64,000 nt of DNA from Polynucleobacter sp. UK-Gri1-W3 (lineage in GTDB: Bacteria; Pseudomonadota; Gammaproteobacteria; Burkholderiales; Burkholderiaceae). Location: positions 248,001 through 312,000 of the forward strand of contig NZ_JACVQA010000006.1 of NCBI RefSeq assembly GCF_018881595.1, written 5' to 3'. Positions 9,378 through 18,481 of this stretch are shown here, piece by piece. A program made the translations under genes and the position numbers. Below the pieces are notes generated by a model. The model had not been told where the DNA came from, searched no databases, and saw only the letters and a program-made list of their open reading frames with translations. Position 1 is the first letter of the stretch; every line of letters starts with the position of its first letter.

Positions 9378-10121
9378 ATGAACATGCCCAAGACACCTAG
9401 CCCAGAAGACAATGCAATTAACGTCGCTGCGCCTTTAGGATTTGATGCGCAAGCAATCCCGATTCATCAAGTGTGCGCTCACGAAAAAAAGGTGGCAAAA
9501 GAATTTTTGGAGCCAGCTGGTTTAAAGGCCCGTCTGCAATCGCCGCCGCAATGGCAGCCAGAAATTACAGATGAAAACCGTCATGTGATTGCGTCTGACA
9601 TTATTGCGAAGCGTCAAGCTGTTGGAAAAGTGACTAAAGCTGCAGTGCTCATTCCCCTTCTATTGAGGGAAGAGGGTTTGTCGGTGTTGCTAACGCAAAG
9701 AACCAATCATTTACGCGATCATGCGGGGCAGATTAGTTTTCCAGGAGGCCGCATGGATCCTGAAGATCAAAACCCGAATGACACTGCCTTACGTGAAAGT
9801 CAGGAAGAAATCGGATTAGATCCTGAGCGAGTCGAGATTATTGGTCATCTGCCACAGTATTTGACAGTTTCTGGGTATAGCGTCACTCCAGTAGTAGGAT
9901 TGGTTCAAGCTCAGGCAGAATATGTCTTGGATGAGTTTGAGGTGGCCGATGTATTTGAAGTGCCGCTAAGTTTTTTGCTGGATCCCGCCAATCATCAGGT
10001 CAGATTGTGGCAAAGTGAGCAGGGTGGGCGACGTTTTTATTCAATGCCCTATGAGAACCGCTTTATTTGGGGTGCTACTGCGGGAATGTTGCGTAACCTA
10101 TATCATTTATTAAAAGTATGA
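9378..10121 (+). CDS. NUDIX hydrolase, CoA pyrophosphatase type
   Basis: A 247-residue NUDIX protein. The NUDIX box is seen as GGRMDPEDQNPNDTALRESQEEIGL (about residues 122-146, GX5EX7REXXEEXG pattern). The preceding hydrophobic block LLTQRTNHLRDHAGQISFPGG is the CoA-pyrophosphatase (NudL-like) signature. It probably hydrolyses CoA derivatives. The stop overlaps the start of the next gene (ATGA), so the two are coupled. The ATG at 9378 lies 14 bp past the rplS terminator, so a promoter must be inside or read-through occurs. Confidence 0.93.
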   Translation: MNMPKTPSPEDNAINVAAPLGFDAQAIPIHQVCAHEKKVAKEFLEPAGLKARLQSPPQWQPEITDENRHVIASDIIAKRQAVGKVTKAAVLIPLLLREEGLSVLLTQRTNHLRDHAGQISFPGGRMDPEDQNPNDTALRESQEEIGLDPERVEIIGHLPQYLTVSGYSVTPVVGLVQAQAEYVLDEFEVADVFEVPLSFLLDPANHQVRLWQSEQGGRRFYSMPYENRFIWGATAGMLRNLYHLLKV

Positions 10122-11077
10122 CTTTCTTTTCTATTCTCTTCGCCCTCATTGCTGAGCAATATCGCCCAGTCACTTCAAGCCATTGGATTGCGCGTGTCTG
10201 TGCTCGCTGGTTAGATTGGGTTGCTGCTGAGTTCGGTGGCAAGACTGAAGATGGTGCAAGTCCTGTGGGCGCTCGTATAGCCTGCTTAGTCGCTTTCATA
10301 CTGCCTACCTTTTTAGTCTTTATTGTGTACGTCACTTGTATGGTGACTTATCCAATTTTGGGCTTCATTTGGAACATCGTCATTGCCTATTTGTTCTTTG
10401 GCTTTCGTCAGTTCAGTCATTCCTTTACTGCTGTTCACGAAGCAATCGAAGCGCATGATTTACCAGCGGCTCGCCTTGCTCTAAGTGATTGGTACGGTCC
10501 TGAGTTAGATACGTCTAATCTTACTGAGACAGAAGTGATTTCCTTGGCCTTAGAGCGCGCCATCATCGGTTCACATCACCATGTCTTTGGTGTGTTGTTC
10601 TGGTTCATGATGCCAATGGGTCCTGCTGGTGTTGTGCTCTATCGCTTAGCGGATATCGCTGCGCAACGCTGGTCTGAGCGTGGCGACTACAACCTCAGTG
10701 AGTCTGCTCGTCATTTTTTCTATGTTTTAGATTGGGTTCCTGCACGCATTACCGCAATGGGCTTTGCTATTGTCGGTAACTTCGAGGGCGCTGTATACGG
10801 CTGGCGTTATCTCACGCAAAAATGGTCCGACTCTTTGTCAGCAGTGATTTTGGCTGCGGGCAGTGGCGCATTGGGTGTTCGCCTGGGTGAGCCAATGAGT
10901 GAGCCAGATAGCGATGAAGCTTTGCGTATGGCTGAGGCTGGTGAGCCGGTTGTCTATGAGGTAGGTCTTGAGCCTACTGAGCGCACCATGCGCTCCGCGG
11001 TGGGATTGGTGTGGCGCTTAGTTATCGCTTGGATGGCTTTGTTGCTAATGCTGACCATCGCTCTTTGGCTTGGCTAA
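10118..11077 (+). CDS. CobD/CbiB family membrane protein
   Basis: A 319-residue membrane protein. The N-terminus FSILFALIAEQYRPV and the DLPAARLALSDWYG region resemble CobD/CbiB adenosylcobinamide-phosphate synthase relatives. About four to five hydrophobic segments are present, including residues 55-75, 82-102 and 295-317. No other cobalamin gene is nearby, so a true role in B12 synthesis is uncertain. The start overlaps the NUDIX stop and its last 56 bp overlap the 3' end of rsgA on the opposite strand. Confidence 0.8.
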   Translation: MTFFSILFALIAEQYRPVTSSHWIARVCARWLDWVAAEFGGKTEDGASPVGARIACLVAFILPTFLVFIVYVTCMVTYPILGFIWNIVIAYLFFGFRQFSHSFTAVHEAIEAHDLPAARLALSDWYGPELDTSNLTETEVISLALERAIIGSHHHVFGVLFWFMMPMGPAGVVLYRLADIAAQRWSERGDYNLSESARHFFYVLDWVPARITAMGFAIVGNFEGAVYGWRYLTQKWSDSLSAVILAAGSGALGVRLGEPMSEPDSDEALRMAEAGEPVVYEVGLEPTERTMRSAVGLVWRLVIAWMALLLMLTIALWLG

Positions 11078-12035
11078 TTCCCTGAATTTGTACATCAGCT
11101 GTTTTTGAATCTGAGTGCAATTGTCTAAATAGCGTCAGTCTTTCTGGCGCTATTTCATTTTTGTCTACCGCTTCACGAACGGCGCAATCTGGCTCCGATA
11201 AATGCGCACAATTGTGAAAGCGACACTTTCCAAGCAGGTCTTTAAATTCTCTAAAGGCATGTTGCAATTCACTCACGGACATATGAGCCAAACCAAACTC
11301 CTGAAAGCCTGGTGAATCAATCAGGGCGCCAAGCTTACCGGTCTCATCTCTACCCCAGGACTCGGGTAATTCAAAGTAACGACAGGCAGTAGTCGTATGT
11401 TTGCCAGTATCTAAACGTACAGAATATTCTTGGGTCAATGCTGCAGCATTCGGTATCCATGCATTTAAAAGGCTGGACTTGCCCATCCCAGATTGACCGA
11501 CAAAGACTGAGACCTTACCTTGCAGAGCTGTGCGTAAAGAATCAATCGAGGTTGGATCAAACTTGGCTGAGACTTCGCTGACCTGATATCCCATCCGAGC
11601 GTAAGGCGCAATGATTTTGCGTGCATGCTCTAAGTTATCTTTGAGATCACATTTATTGAGCAAAATATGAAGGCCAATTTGATTGGCTTCTGCGGCTACT
11701 ACTGCCCTTCCTAAAAGATCTGGTGAGAAAGCAGGTTGTGTTGCGAGCACTACCAAGATCTGATCAACGTTAGATGCAATCAGCTTGCTCTTAAAGGCAT
11801 CAGAGCGATAGAGAAGGTTTTCTCGGGGTTCAATTTGAATGATGCGGGCTTGATCGGCTGAAGTCATTTCTAATAGCATGCGATCACCAACGGCACCAAT
11901 ATGTTGCTTGGCAGGTGTACTTACCTGAATCAATGAGCCAGCGGGTGATTCACAACCTTCAGCATCTGCTACCAAACGCTGCGCTAAATAATGCCTTCCG
12001 TAGGAGGCAATTAGTAGCGCATGAAACTGTTCCAT
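11022..12035 (-). CDS. rsgA: Ribosome small-subunit-dependent GTPase RsgA
   Basis: A 337-residue circularly permuted GTPase that checks late 30S assembly. An N-terminal OB-fold part is followed by the permuted G motifs: G4 LNKCDL, G1 GQSGMGKSS, TGKHTTT and G3 DSPGFQEFG. The C-terminal zinc finger is CRFHNCAHLSEPDC. The M48 protease gene ends 2 bp upstream, suggesting one transcript. The 3' end runs into the convergent CobD-like gene by 56 bp. Confidence 0.96.
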   Translation of the reverse strand: MEQFHALLIASYGRHYLAQRLVADAEGCESPAGSLIQVSTPAKQHIGAVGDRMLLEMTSADQARIIQIEPRENLLYRSDAFKSKLIASNVDQILVVLATQPAFSPDLLGRAVVAAEANQIGLHILLNKCDLKDNLEHARKIIAPYARMGYQVSEVSAKFDPTSIDSLRTALQGKVSVFVGQSGMGKSSLLNAWIPNAAALTQEYSVRLDTGKHTTTACRYFELPESWGRDETGKLGALIDSPGFQEFGLAHMSVSELQHAFREFKDLLGKCRFHNCAHLSEPDCAVREAVDKNEIAPERLTLFRQLHSDSKTADVQIQGISQAKERWSALATKPSKR

Positions 12036-12037
12036 CG

Positions 12038-13291
12038 TTATGAACTAAACCGTTGCAAATTAGCAATGCGCAGTGGCGCAGGCGGATGCGAGCTATAAAA
12101 AGCTGTATAGATTGGATCCGGTGTTAAGGTTGATGCATTGTCTTGATACAGTTTGACTAGCGCAGTAATCAAATCTTTTGCTGAAGATTTTTCCGCAGCA
12201 AATCCGTCAGCCTCATACTCATGTTTGCGTGATGCCAAACTAGAGAGCGGTGTGAAGAAAAAGCTAAACACTGGTGAGACGAGCATGAAGAGTGCCAAAG
12301 CTAGGCCGCCGTTATAACCATTGAGATTAGGCATGACGCCTAAATCTGTATAGAACCAAACCTTGGTGCTAATCCAGCCTAAGAGGGCGAACATCGCAAA
12401 GCTCAGGGCAAATGAGACCAAGAGGCGTTTACGAATATGCTTGCATTTGTAGTGACCAAGCTCGTGTGCGAGTACAGCCTCCACTTCGCCTGGGTTAAGT
12501 TTTTCAATTAAGGTATCAAAAAATACAATCCGCTTTGCCTTGCCCATGCCAGCGAAAAAGGCATTGCCATGGGCGCTACGTTTGCTGCCATCCATGACAA
12601 ATAGGCCCTGACTCGCAAAGTCACAACGTGCAAGCAATGCTTCAATCTGCGTCTTCAAAGGACCTTCATCTAAGGCTTGAAACTTATTAAAAAGGGGTGC
12701 AATAAAGGTTGGGAAGATCCACTGCATGAGCAAGCTAAAAATGGTCAGTACTAACCATGCCCACAGCCACCATAAGTCTCCTGTCTTAGCCATCAAGGTC
12801 AAAATAACCCAGAGCAGCGGAATGCCAATGGCACCCCCTAAACCTAGCCCTTTGAACATATCAGAGAAAAAGAGCGTCTTATTCATACGATTAAAGCCAA
12901 AGCGCTCTTCCAGATGGAACTGTTTGTACCAAGAGAAAGGAATATCAATAATGCCGGAGATGATCGCGATGGAAACTAGCAGGGCAATTTGCTGAGCAAT
13001 GCCTTCGCCCAAAAATTGCAGTAATGCCATGTTCAGAATCTGTAGCCCACCCAATAAGGTGAAGCCAATTAAAATGATGGCGCTAACCCCATTCTCTAAA
13101 ATACCTAGGCGTAATTTGGCGATAGTGTAGTCAGCTGCTTTTTGATGCTCGGCGAGAGTCACTTTTTCAGCGAAATCAGCTGGTACAGCATCGCGATGCT
13201 GCGCTACATAGCGAATTTGACGTTGGGACAGCCAGTGGCGCAAGCCAAAACTAGCAATAAAGGCGATTAGAAAAACAATTGTGAATGTCAT
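12038..13291 (-). CDS. M48 (CAAX/Ste24-type) membrane zinc metalloprotease
   Basis: A 417-residue integral-membrane protease. The catalytic zinc motif [10 protein letters not shown] is in the middle and the third ligand is in HEYEADGFA. The N-terminal half carries several membrane segments and [12 protein letters not shown], typical of the M48 N-terminal (CAAX prenyl protease) domain. The ATG at 13291 is preferred over an upstream TTG at 13318, which would overlap the divergent orn gene. The function is likely membrane-protein quality control. rsgA follows after 2 bp. Confidence 0.93.
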   Translation of the reverse strand: MTFTIVFLIAFIASFGLRHWLSQRQIRYVAQHRDAVPADFAEKVTLAEHQKAADYTIAKLRLGILENGVSAIILIGFTLLGGLQILNMALLQFLGEGIAQQIALLVSIAIISGIIDIPFSWYKQFHLEERFGFNRMNKTLFFSDMFKGLGLGGAIGIPLLWVILTLMAKTGDLWWLWAWLVLTIFSLLMQWIFPTFIAPLFNKFQALDEGPLKTQIEALLARCDFASQGLFVMDGSKRSAHGNAFFAGMGKAKRIVFFDTLIEKLNPGEVEAVLAHELGHYKCKHIRKRLLVSFALSFAMFALLGWISTKVWFYTDLGVMPNLNGYNGGLALALFMLVSPVFSFFFTPLSSLASRKHEYEADGFAAEKSSAKDLITALVKLYQDNASTLTPDPIYTAFYSSHPPAPLRIANLQRFSS

Positions 13292-13306
13292 GAGATCATT
13301 ATAGAT

Positions 13307-13930
13307 ATGAGCGAGCAAACTAACATTACAGCAACCACAGCAAGCGCAGCAACTTCAGCAACTTCAGCAACCAAGGCGGCACCAGCCAATGAACGCCTGA
13401 TATGGGTTGACATGGAAATGTCGGGCCTAAACCCAGAAACAGAGCGGATTCTAGAAATTGCCATCATTGTGACCGACGCCCATCTCAATACTATCGCTAC
13501 GGCGCCAGTTTGGGTGGTGCATCAAGAGGATGCACTTTTAGACGCAATGGACGCCTGGAATAAGGGCACCCATGGTCGTTCTGGCTTGATTGAAAAAGTA
13601 AAGGCATCCACTCTGGATGAGGCAACAGTTGAGGCCGAATGTATCGCTTTTCTGAAGAAATATATTAAGGCAGGCATTGCGCCCATGTGTGGCAATACGA
13701 TTGGGCAAGACAGGCGCTTTATGGCAAAGTACATGCCAAAACTAGAGGCCTACTTTCATTATCGAAATATTGATGTGTCGACTTTGAAAGAGCTATGTAA
13801 ACGTTGGCATCCTGAGTTGGTCAAAGGCTTTACTAAGAACCAGGCTCATACAGCATTAGCGGATATCGAAGAGTCTATTGAAGAGCTTAAGTATTACCGT
13901 GAGAAGTTTATTGTGCCGTTACCGCAGTGA
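13307..13930 (+). CDS. orn: Oligoribonuclease
   Basis: A 207-residue DEDDh 3'-5' exoribonuclease that degrades short RNAs to mononucleotides. The core starts [24 protein letters not shown] and contains [22 protein letters not shown] and [18 protein letters not shown]. The first 25-30 residues are an Ala/Thr/Ser-rich extension encoded by short near-tandem repeats (cagcaactt units), absent from the usual ~180-residue enzyme. An internal start could be used, but none stands out. It is divergent from the M48 gene with 15 bp between. Confidence 0.96.
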   Translation: MSEQTNITATTASAATSATSATKAAPANERLIWVDMEMSGLNPETERILEIAIIVTDAHLNTIATAPVWVVHQEDALLDAMDAWNKGTHGRSGLIEKVKASTLDEATVEAECIAFLKKYIKAGIAPMCGNTIGQDRRFMAKYMPKLEAYFHYRNIDVSTLKELCKRWHPELVKGFTKNQAHTALADIEESIEELKYYREKFIVPLPQ

Positions 13931-13976
13931 GCGGATCGAAAAGCAAGATGCAATAGACGGAGTAGTCGGAATAAAC

Positions 13977-14000
13977 AAGGCCCACAGTGTGGGCCTTTTC
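13977..14000 (+). terminator. Rho-independent terminator after orn
   Basis: A 9-bp perfect stem (AAGGCCCAC with GTGGGCCTT) around a 3-base loop, followed by TTCTTT. It lies between the convergent orn and mogA genes. The A residues on the 5' side may let it work weakly in the other direction too. Confidence 0.87.
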
Positions 14001-14018
14001 TTTATGAGTTCAAAAGAA

Positions 14019-14651
14019 TCAAATTCCAGATTTCTTAATGGCACTTTTCGGTCTAAAGACTTTAATGACCGTTTCATCGGTTTCAATATAGGGGCCGCCG
14101 ATTAAATCGATGCAGTAAGGTACCGCAGCAAAGATGCCTGGAACAATCGATTTGCCATTTTCATCCTTAAGACCTTCCAATGTTTCAGCAATCGCTTTAG
14201 GCTGTCCCGGTAGATTGATCACCAGGGCGGCATGATCTTCAATCTCCCTGAGGACGGCAGTTTGTCGAGAGAGGATTGCAGTAGGTACAAAGTGCAGGCT
14301 AATTTGACGCATTTGCTCACCAAAACCTGGCATCTCCCGGGTTCCAGCTTCGCGAGTTGCCTCTGGGGTGACATCTCTTCTGGAGGGGCCTGTACCACCT
14401 GTACTAAGGACTAAGTCACAACCTAGCTCATCTACTAGCTCAACGATCGTCTCAGTAATGATTTCTAACTCATCGGCAATGAGCCGTTCATGAAAGACGC
14501 AGGGATTGTTGATGGCCTTCACAAGCCATGTTTGCAGGGCGGGGATGCCTTCGTCCTGATAAACGCCTTTACTGGCACGATCTGAGATGGAAATGAGGCC
14601 GATTTTGACCTCATTTGGGCTATTTCGTTTTAGGGCTTCTGTATGCTTCAT
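14019..14651 (-). CDS. mogA: Molybdopterin adenylyltransferase (MogA/MoaB family)
   Basis: A 210-residue protein of the MoCF-binding domain family, which adenylates molybdopterin before molybdate insertion. Visible are KIGLISISDRASKGVYQDEG at the N-terminus and LVLSTGGTGPSRRDVTPEAT (nucleotide-binding GGTG and the conserved D-x-TPEA). An NLPGQPKAI motif lies near the C-terminal third. The gene is convergent with orn and divergent from pmbA with 26 bp between start codons. Confidence 0.93.
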   Translation of the reverse strand: MKHTEALKRNSPNEVKIGLISISDRASKGVYQDEGIPALQTWLVKAINNPCVFHERLIADELEIITETIVELVDELGCDLVLSTGGTGPSRRDVTPEATREAGTREMPGFGEQMRQISLHFVPTAILSRQTAVLREIEDHAALVINLPGQPKAIAETLEGLKDENGKSIVPGIFAAVPYCIDLIGGPYIETDETVIKVFRPKSAIKKSGI

Positions 14652-14677
14652 GTTTCTATTCTAGCTATTATTGAGGC

Positions 14678-16024
14678 ATGTTTACATACACATCCAACCA
14701 GTTTCAAGAAATCATCGATTTCATGCTCAAAGAGGCCAAAAGAAGGGGTGCCTCAGATGCCGTTGCTGAAGTTTCCGAGGGGCAAGGTCTTTCCGTTACC
14801 GTTCGTAAAGGAGAGGTTGAGACCATCGAGCAAAGCTTGGATAAGCAAGTCGGGGTTACTGTATTTTTGGGTCACCATCGTGGCAACGCCAGCACGAGTG
14901 ATTTTTCTAAAGAATCTTTAAAGGCCACGGTAGATGCTGCTTATCACATTGCCCAACATACGGCAGAAGATCTTTGCGCTGGACCTGCAGAAGCTGAGCT
15001 CCTAGAAAAAAATCCACTCGATTTAGATTTATTTCATCCATGGAATTTGGATGCAAGCCGCGCTGTAGAAATTGCTCGCATTGCAGAAGGCGCTGCTTTT
15101 TCTGTCAGCAAACAAATTCAGAATAGTGATGGCGCATCAGTATCTGCACATCATGCCCATTTCATGATGGGTACCTCCCATGGTTTTATGGGCGGCTATC
15201 CATTTTCTCGTCACTATATTTCTTGCGCACCGATTGCAAGCTCAGGTGGGAAGAAGGCTCACATGCAGCGGGATGATTGGTACTCCAGCTCTCGTATTCC
15301 TGAAGAGTTAGCTGATCCTGCAGCAATTGGAGTGTATGCAGCTCAAAGGGCCCTATCACGCCTAAAGGCAAGGTCTTTAAGTACTCGGCGTTGCCCGGTC
15401 ATCTTTGAAGCTCCTTTGGCGGCAGGCTTATTGGGTGGACTGGTACAGGCGGTTTCGGGTGGCGCACTCTATCGTCGCTCTAGCTTTTTGCTCGATAGTT
15501 TAGGTAAGCAGGTATTGCCAAAACATATCAGCTTATTTGAAGATCCGCATCTAAAGGCCATGACTGGTAGTGCGCCGTTTGATGAGGAGGGTGTCAAAAC
15601 ATCTGCTCGTACAGTGGTAGATAAAGGAATACTCGAGGGATATTTTTTATCAACTTATTCTGCGCGTAAGTTGGGTATGAAGACTACTGGCAATGCTGGT
15701 GGATCACATCACCTTACTTTACAGAGTAAGAAAACGCCGAAAGGTGGTTTACCAGCATTGCTAAAGGAAATGGGTACCGGCTTACTGGTCACTGAGTTAA
15801 TGGGGCAGGGTGTTAATTATGTAACGGGTGATTATTCACGTGGTGCATTTGGCTACTGGGTGGAGAATGGAGAAATTCAGTACCCAGTTGAAGAAGTTAC
15901 GATCGCTGGTAACTTGCGCGATATGTTGATGGATATTGAGCTGATTGGTAGTGATACATTGATTCGTGGCACTAAAGAAACCGGATCTATCTTGCTAGGC
16001 TCGATGACGGTTGGCGGAAAATAA
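14678..16024 (+). CDS. pmbA: Metalloprotease PmbA (TldE)
   Basis: A 448-residue TldD/PmbA-family protein. With TldD, encoded elsewhere, it forms a protease involved in microcin processing and CcdA turnover in E. coli. The signature DAVAEVSEGQGLSVTVRKGEVETI occurs near the N-terminus. Also present are VIFEAPLAAGLLGG, LSTYSARKLGMKTTGNAGG and the C-terminal GDYSRGAFGYWVENGEI with GNLRDML. Length and start are standard. The mogA gene is divergent. Confidence 0.95.
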   Translation: MFTYTSNQFQEIIDFMLKEAKRRGASDAVAEVSEGQGLSVTVRKGEVETIEQSLDKQVGVTVFLGHHRGNASTSDFSKESLKATVDAAYHIAQHTAEDLCAGPAEAELLEKNPLDLDLFHPWNLDASRAVEIARIAEGAAFSVSKQIQNSDGASVSAHHAHFMMGTSHGFMGGYPFSRHYISCAPIASSGGKKAHMQRDDWYSSSRIPEELADPAAIGVYAAQRALSRLKARSLSTRRCPVIFEAPLAAGLLGGLVQAVSGGALYRRSSFLLDSLGKQVLPKHISLFEDPHLKAMTGSAPFDEEGVKTSARTVVDKGILEGYFLSTYSARKLGMKTTGNAGGSHHLTLQSKKTPKGGLPALLKEMGTGLLVTELMGQGVNYVTGDYSRGAFGYWVENGEIQYPVEEVTIAGNLRDMLMDIELIGSDTLIRGTKETGSILLGSMTVGGK

Positions 16025-16068
16025 ACAAGTAAATAATACAGACCGATGATTTTTAAAGGGAGACGGTA

Positions 16069-17151
16069 ATGCAAAGACGTTCATTTTTAAAGCAAGCCAC
16101 TATTGGAGCGGGAGCCGCAGCCTTAGCCGCGCCATCCATTGCTCAAAGTCTGCCAACATTAAATTGGCGCCTAGTATCCAGCTTCCCCAAATCCTTAGAT
16201 ACCTTATTTGGTACTCCTGAAGTATTTGCCAGCGCTTTGCGTAAGGCGACTGATGGTAAATTTAACGTCAAAGTATTTGCAGCCGGCGAAGTGGTACCAC
16301 CACTTCAAGTATTGGATGCTGTCCAAAACGGTACAGTTGAGTGTGGACATACCGCTAGTTATTACTATCTAGGTAAAAACAGCGCATTTATTTTTGATAC
16401 TGCCGCTCCATTTGGTATGACGGCTCGCCAGCAATCTGCATGGATGCTTCATGGTAATGGTATGAAGTTAATGCGCGAACTTTATGCCAGTTACAACATT
16501 GTTAATTTTTTGGGCGGTCAAACTGGTACGCAAATGGGCGGCTGGTTTCGAAAAGAAATTAAATCTCCAGAAGACCTCAAAGGACTGAAATTCCGTATTG
16601 CTGGCTTTGCTGGCCAGGTGCTCGCAAAACTGGGTGTTCTCCCACAACAGCTTCCTGCTGGTGAGATTTATTCTGCCTTAGAAAAGGGCACGATCGATGC
16701 TGCTGAATTCGTTGGACCATACGATGATGAGAAATTGGGTCTAGCTAAGGTAGCGAAAAATTACTATTACCCAGCCTTTTGGGAAGGCGCTGCAGGACTT
16801 TCTTTCTTGGTCAACAAGAAGCAGTGGGATTCACTACCGCCTTCCTACCAGGCTGCATGGGAAGCGGCTTGTTTTGAAGCGCATACCGATATGTGCGCTA
16901 AGTACGATGCGCTTAATCCACCTGCGTTACAACGCCTTTTGCAAAATGGCGCCGTACTACGCAAGTTCAATACTTCAGTCCTAGATGCTTGTTTTAAAGC
17001 CAGCCAAGATACTTATGCTGAAGAGTCTGCTAAGAACCCCCAATTCAAAAAGATTTTTGATGACTATCGCGCTTTTAGAAACATGGAAGCACAGTGGTTT
17101 AATGTTGCTGAGCAAGCATTTGCTCAATACAGTTTTACTAAAAAACTTTGA
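16069..17151 (+). CDS. TRAP transporter substrate-binding protein with Tat-type signal
   Basis: A 360-residue DctP-type periplasmic binding protein. The signal MQRRSFLKQATIGAGA carries an RRSFLK twin-arginine motif and is followed by an AAA-rich cleavage region. The mature protein has the TRAP signature EDLKGLKFRIAGFAGQVLAKLG, whose Arg normally binds the substrate carboxylate, and GEIYSALEKGTIDAAEFVGP. No DctQ or DctM permease gene adjoins it, so its membrane partners must be elsewhere. AAAGGGAGACGGT precedes the ATG. Confidence 0.92.
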   Translation: MQRRSFLKQATIGAGAAALAAPSIAQSLPTLNWRLVSSFPKSLDTLFGTPEVFASALRKATDGKFNVKVFAAGEVVPPLQVLDAVQNGTVECGHTASYYYLGKNSAFIFDTAAPFGMTARQQSAWMLHGNGMKLMRELYASYNIVNFLGGQTGTQMGGWFRKEIKSPEDLKGLKFRIAGFAGQVLAKLGVLPQQLPAGEIYSALEKGTIDAAEFVGPYDDEKLGLAKVAKNYYYPAFWEGAAGLSFLVNKKQWDSLPPSYQAAWEAACFEAHTDMCAKYDALNPPALQRLLQNGAVLRKFNTSVLDACFKASQDTYAEESAKNPQFKKIFDDYRAFRNMEAQWFNVAEQAFAQYSFTKKL

Positions 17152-17194
17152 GAAAAAATTCTCAGCAGATGACTTCCATACTCTTGCAGCCCAA

Positions 17195-18472
17195 ATGAAT
17201 CTCTCTGAAGTTTGGGTTCGCATTAAACGACATCCCTTGTCTCGTGTGGGGCCAGGATTAGTCACCGGTGTTGCAGATGATGATCCCAGTGGGATTGTTA
17301 CTTACTCTCAAGCGGGGGCGCAGTTTGGTTTAAACATGCTGTGGACTATGCCATTTGCATACCCTTTAATGTCGACTATTCAGGTCTTGTGTGCACGTAT
17401 GGGTAGAGTAACGGGGCGTGGTCTGTCTGCCAATATGAAGCTCGCCTTCCATCCGGCGGTACTTGTAACTCTTGTATTGCTTCTGTTGGTTGCAAATGTT
17501 CTGAACATTGCTGCTGATATTGCTGCGATGGGTGAGGTTGCGCAGCTGGTTACTGGCATTAATTGGCACATCATGACGGGCCTCTTCGTCTTGTTGACCT
17601 TAGTTTTGCAGATACTCATCCCATATCGTCACTATGTATTCTTTTTGAAATGGCTGTCCCTCTCTTTATTGGCTTATGGCGCAGTGCTCTTTACCGTTCA
17701 TATTCCTTGGGGTGATGTCATTTGGAGTACCTTCTTTCCTCAAATCTCGTGGGGTGCGGATTCTGCTGCAGTAGTGGTTGGTATCTTTGGCACCACTATT
17801 AGCCCCTATTTATTTTTTTGGCAATCGTCTCAAGAAGTAGAGGATATGAATTTGCATGGGCAGCCAAGCCTACTTGAGCAAAAGAATCCTGCAGAGACAA
17901 GTGCGGAGCTTCGAAGAATTCATTGGGATACCTGGAGCGGTATGCTGTACTCAAATGTCGCTGCGTACTGCATTATTCTTGCGACAGCAGTCACTCTTCA
18001 TGCCGCTGGGATAAGGGATATCAATACTGCCGCTCAAGCTGCATCGGCATTGAGACCTCTTGCAGGTGAATTTACCTTCCTATTGTTTGCACTAGGGATA
18101 TTGGGCGTGGGTCTGATGGGAGTTCCTGTGCTTGCAGGTTCAGCTGCCTACGCCTTATCTGAGGTGTTTGGTTGGCGCTCAAGCCTGGAGGATTCGGCTG
18201 CTCAGGCAAGTAAGTTTTACGCCATTATTGCTTTTAGCGTATTAGTTGCCCTTGCTATTCAGTACTCGCCCATTAGCCCTATGAAAGCCTTGTTCTGGAG
18301 TGCGGTGATCAATGGCATTGTTGCTGTGCCCTTGATGGTGGCAATTATGATCTTATCTTCCAAGCAATCTGTCATGGGTATTTATGTGGCCTCCTTAAGC
18401 ATGAGGATCCTGGGTTGGTTGGCGACAGGCTTTATGGCTGTGGCTGCTGCCTATTTATTCATAGCTTGGTAA
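17195..18472 (+). CDS. Divergent NRAMP-family metal transporter
   Basis: A 425-residue transporter with about 11 membrane helices, SLC11/NRAMP family. Helix 1 has DDDPSGIVTYSQ where canonical NRAMPs have DPGN, so the metal-binding Asn is Gly. Helix 6 has GTTISPYLFFWQ where canonical members have MPH, so the selectivity Met is missing. This points to an NRAMP-related protein with altered ion choice. The ATG at 17195 is chosen because family similarity begins there; there is no good ribosome-binding site and an open frame continues upstream inside the previous gene. Confidence 0.85.
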   Translation: MNLSEVWVRIKRHPLSRVGPGLVTGVADDDPSGIVTYSQAGAQFGLNMLWTMPFAYPLMSTIQVLCARMGRVTGRGLSANMKLAFHPAVLVTLVLLLLVANVLNIAADIAAMGEVAQLVTGINWHIMTGLFVLLTLVLQILIPYRHYVFFLKWLSLSLLAYGAVLFTVHIPWGDVIWSTFFPQISWGADSAAVVVGIFGTTISPYLFFWQSSQEVEDMNLHGQPSLLEQKNPAETSAELRRIHWDTWSGMLYSNVAAYCIILATAVTLHAAGIRDINTAAQAASALRPLAGEFTFLLFALGILGVGLMGVPVLAGSAAYALSEVFGWRSSLEDSAAQASKFYAIIAFSVLVALAIQYSPISPMKALFWSAVINGIVAVPLMVAIMILSSKQSVMGIYVASLSMRILGWLATGFMAVAAAYLFIAW

Positions 18473-18481
18473 GATCTTTGG

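Noticed and set aside
12038..13318. TTG start at 13318 for the M48 protease
   Set aside because: It would overlap the orn start codon; ATG 13291 gives the standard membrane start [11 protein letters not shown].
16985..17194. N-terminal extension of the NRAMP-like protein inside the TRAP gene
   Set aside because: It overlaps the TRAP binding protein in another frame and shows no transporter similarity.
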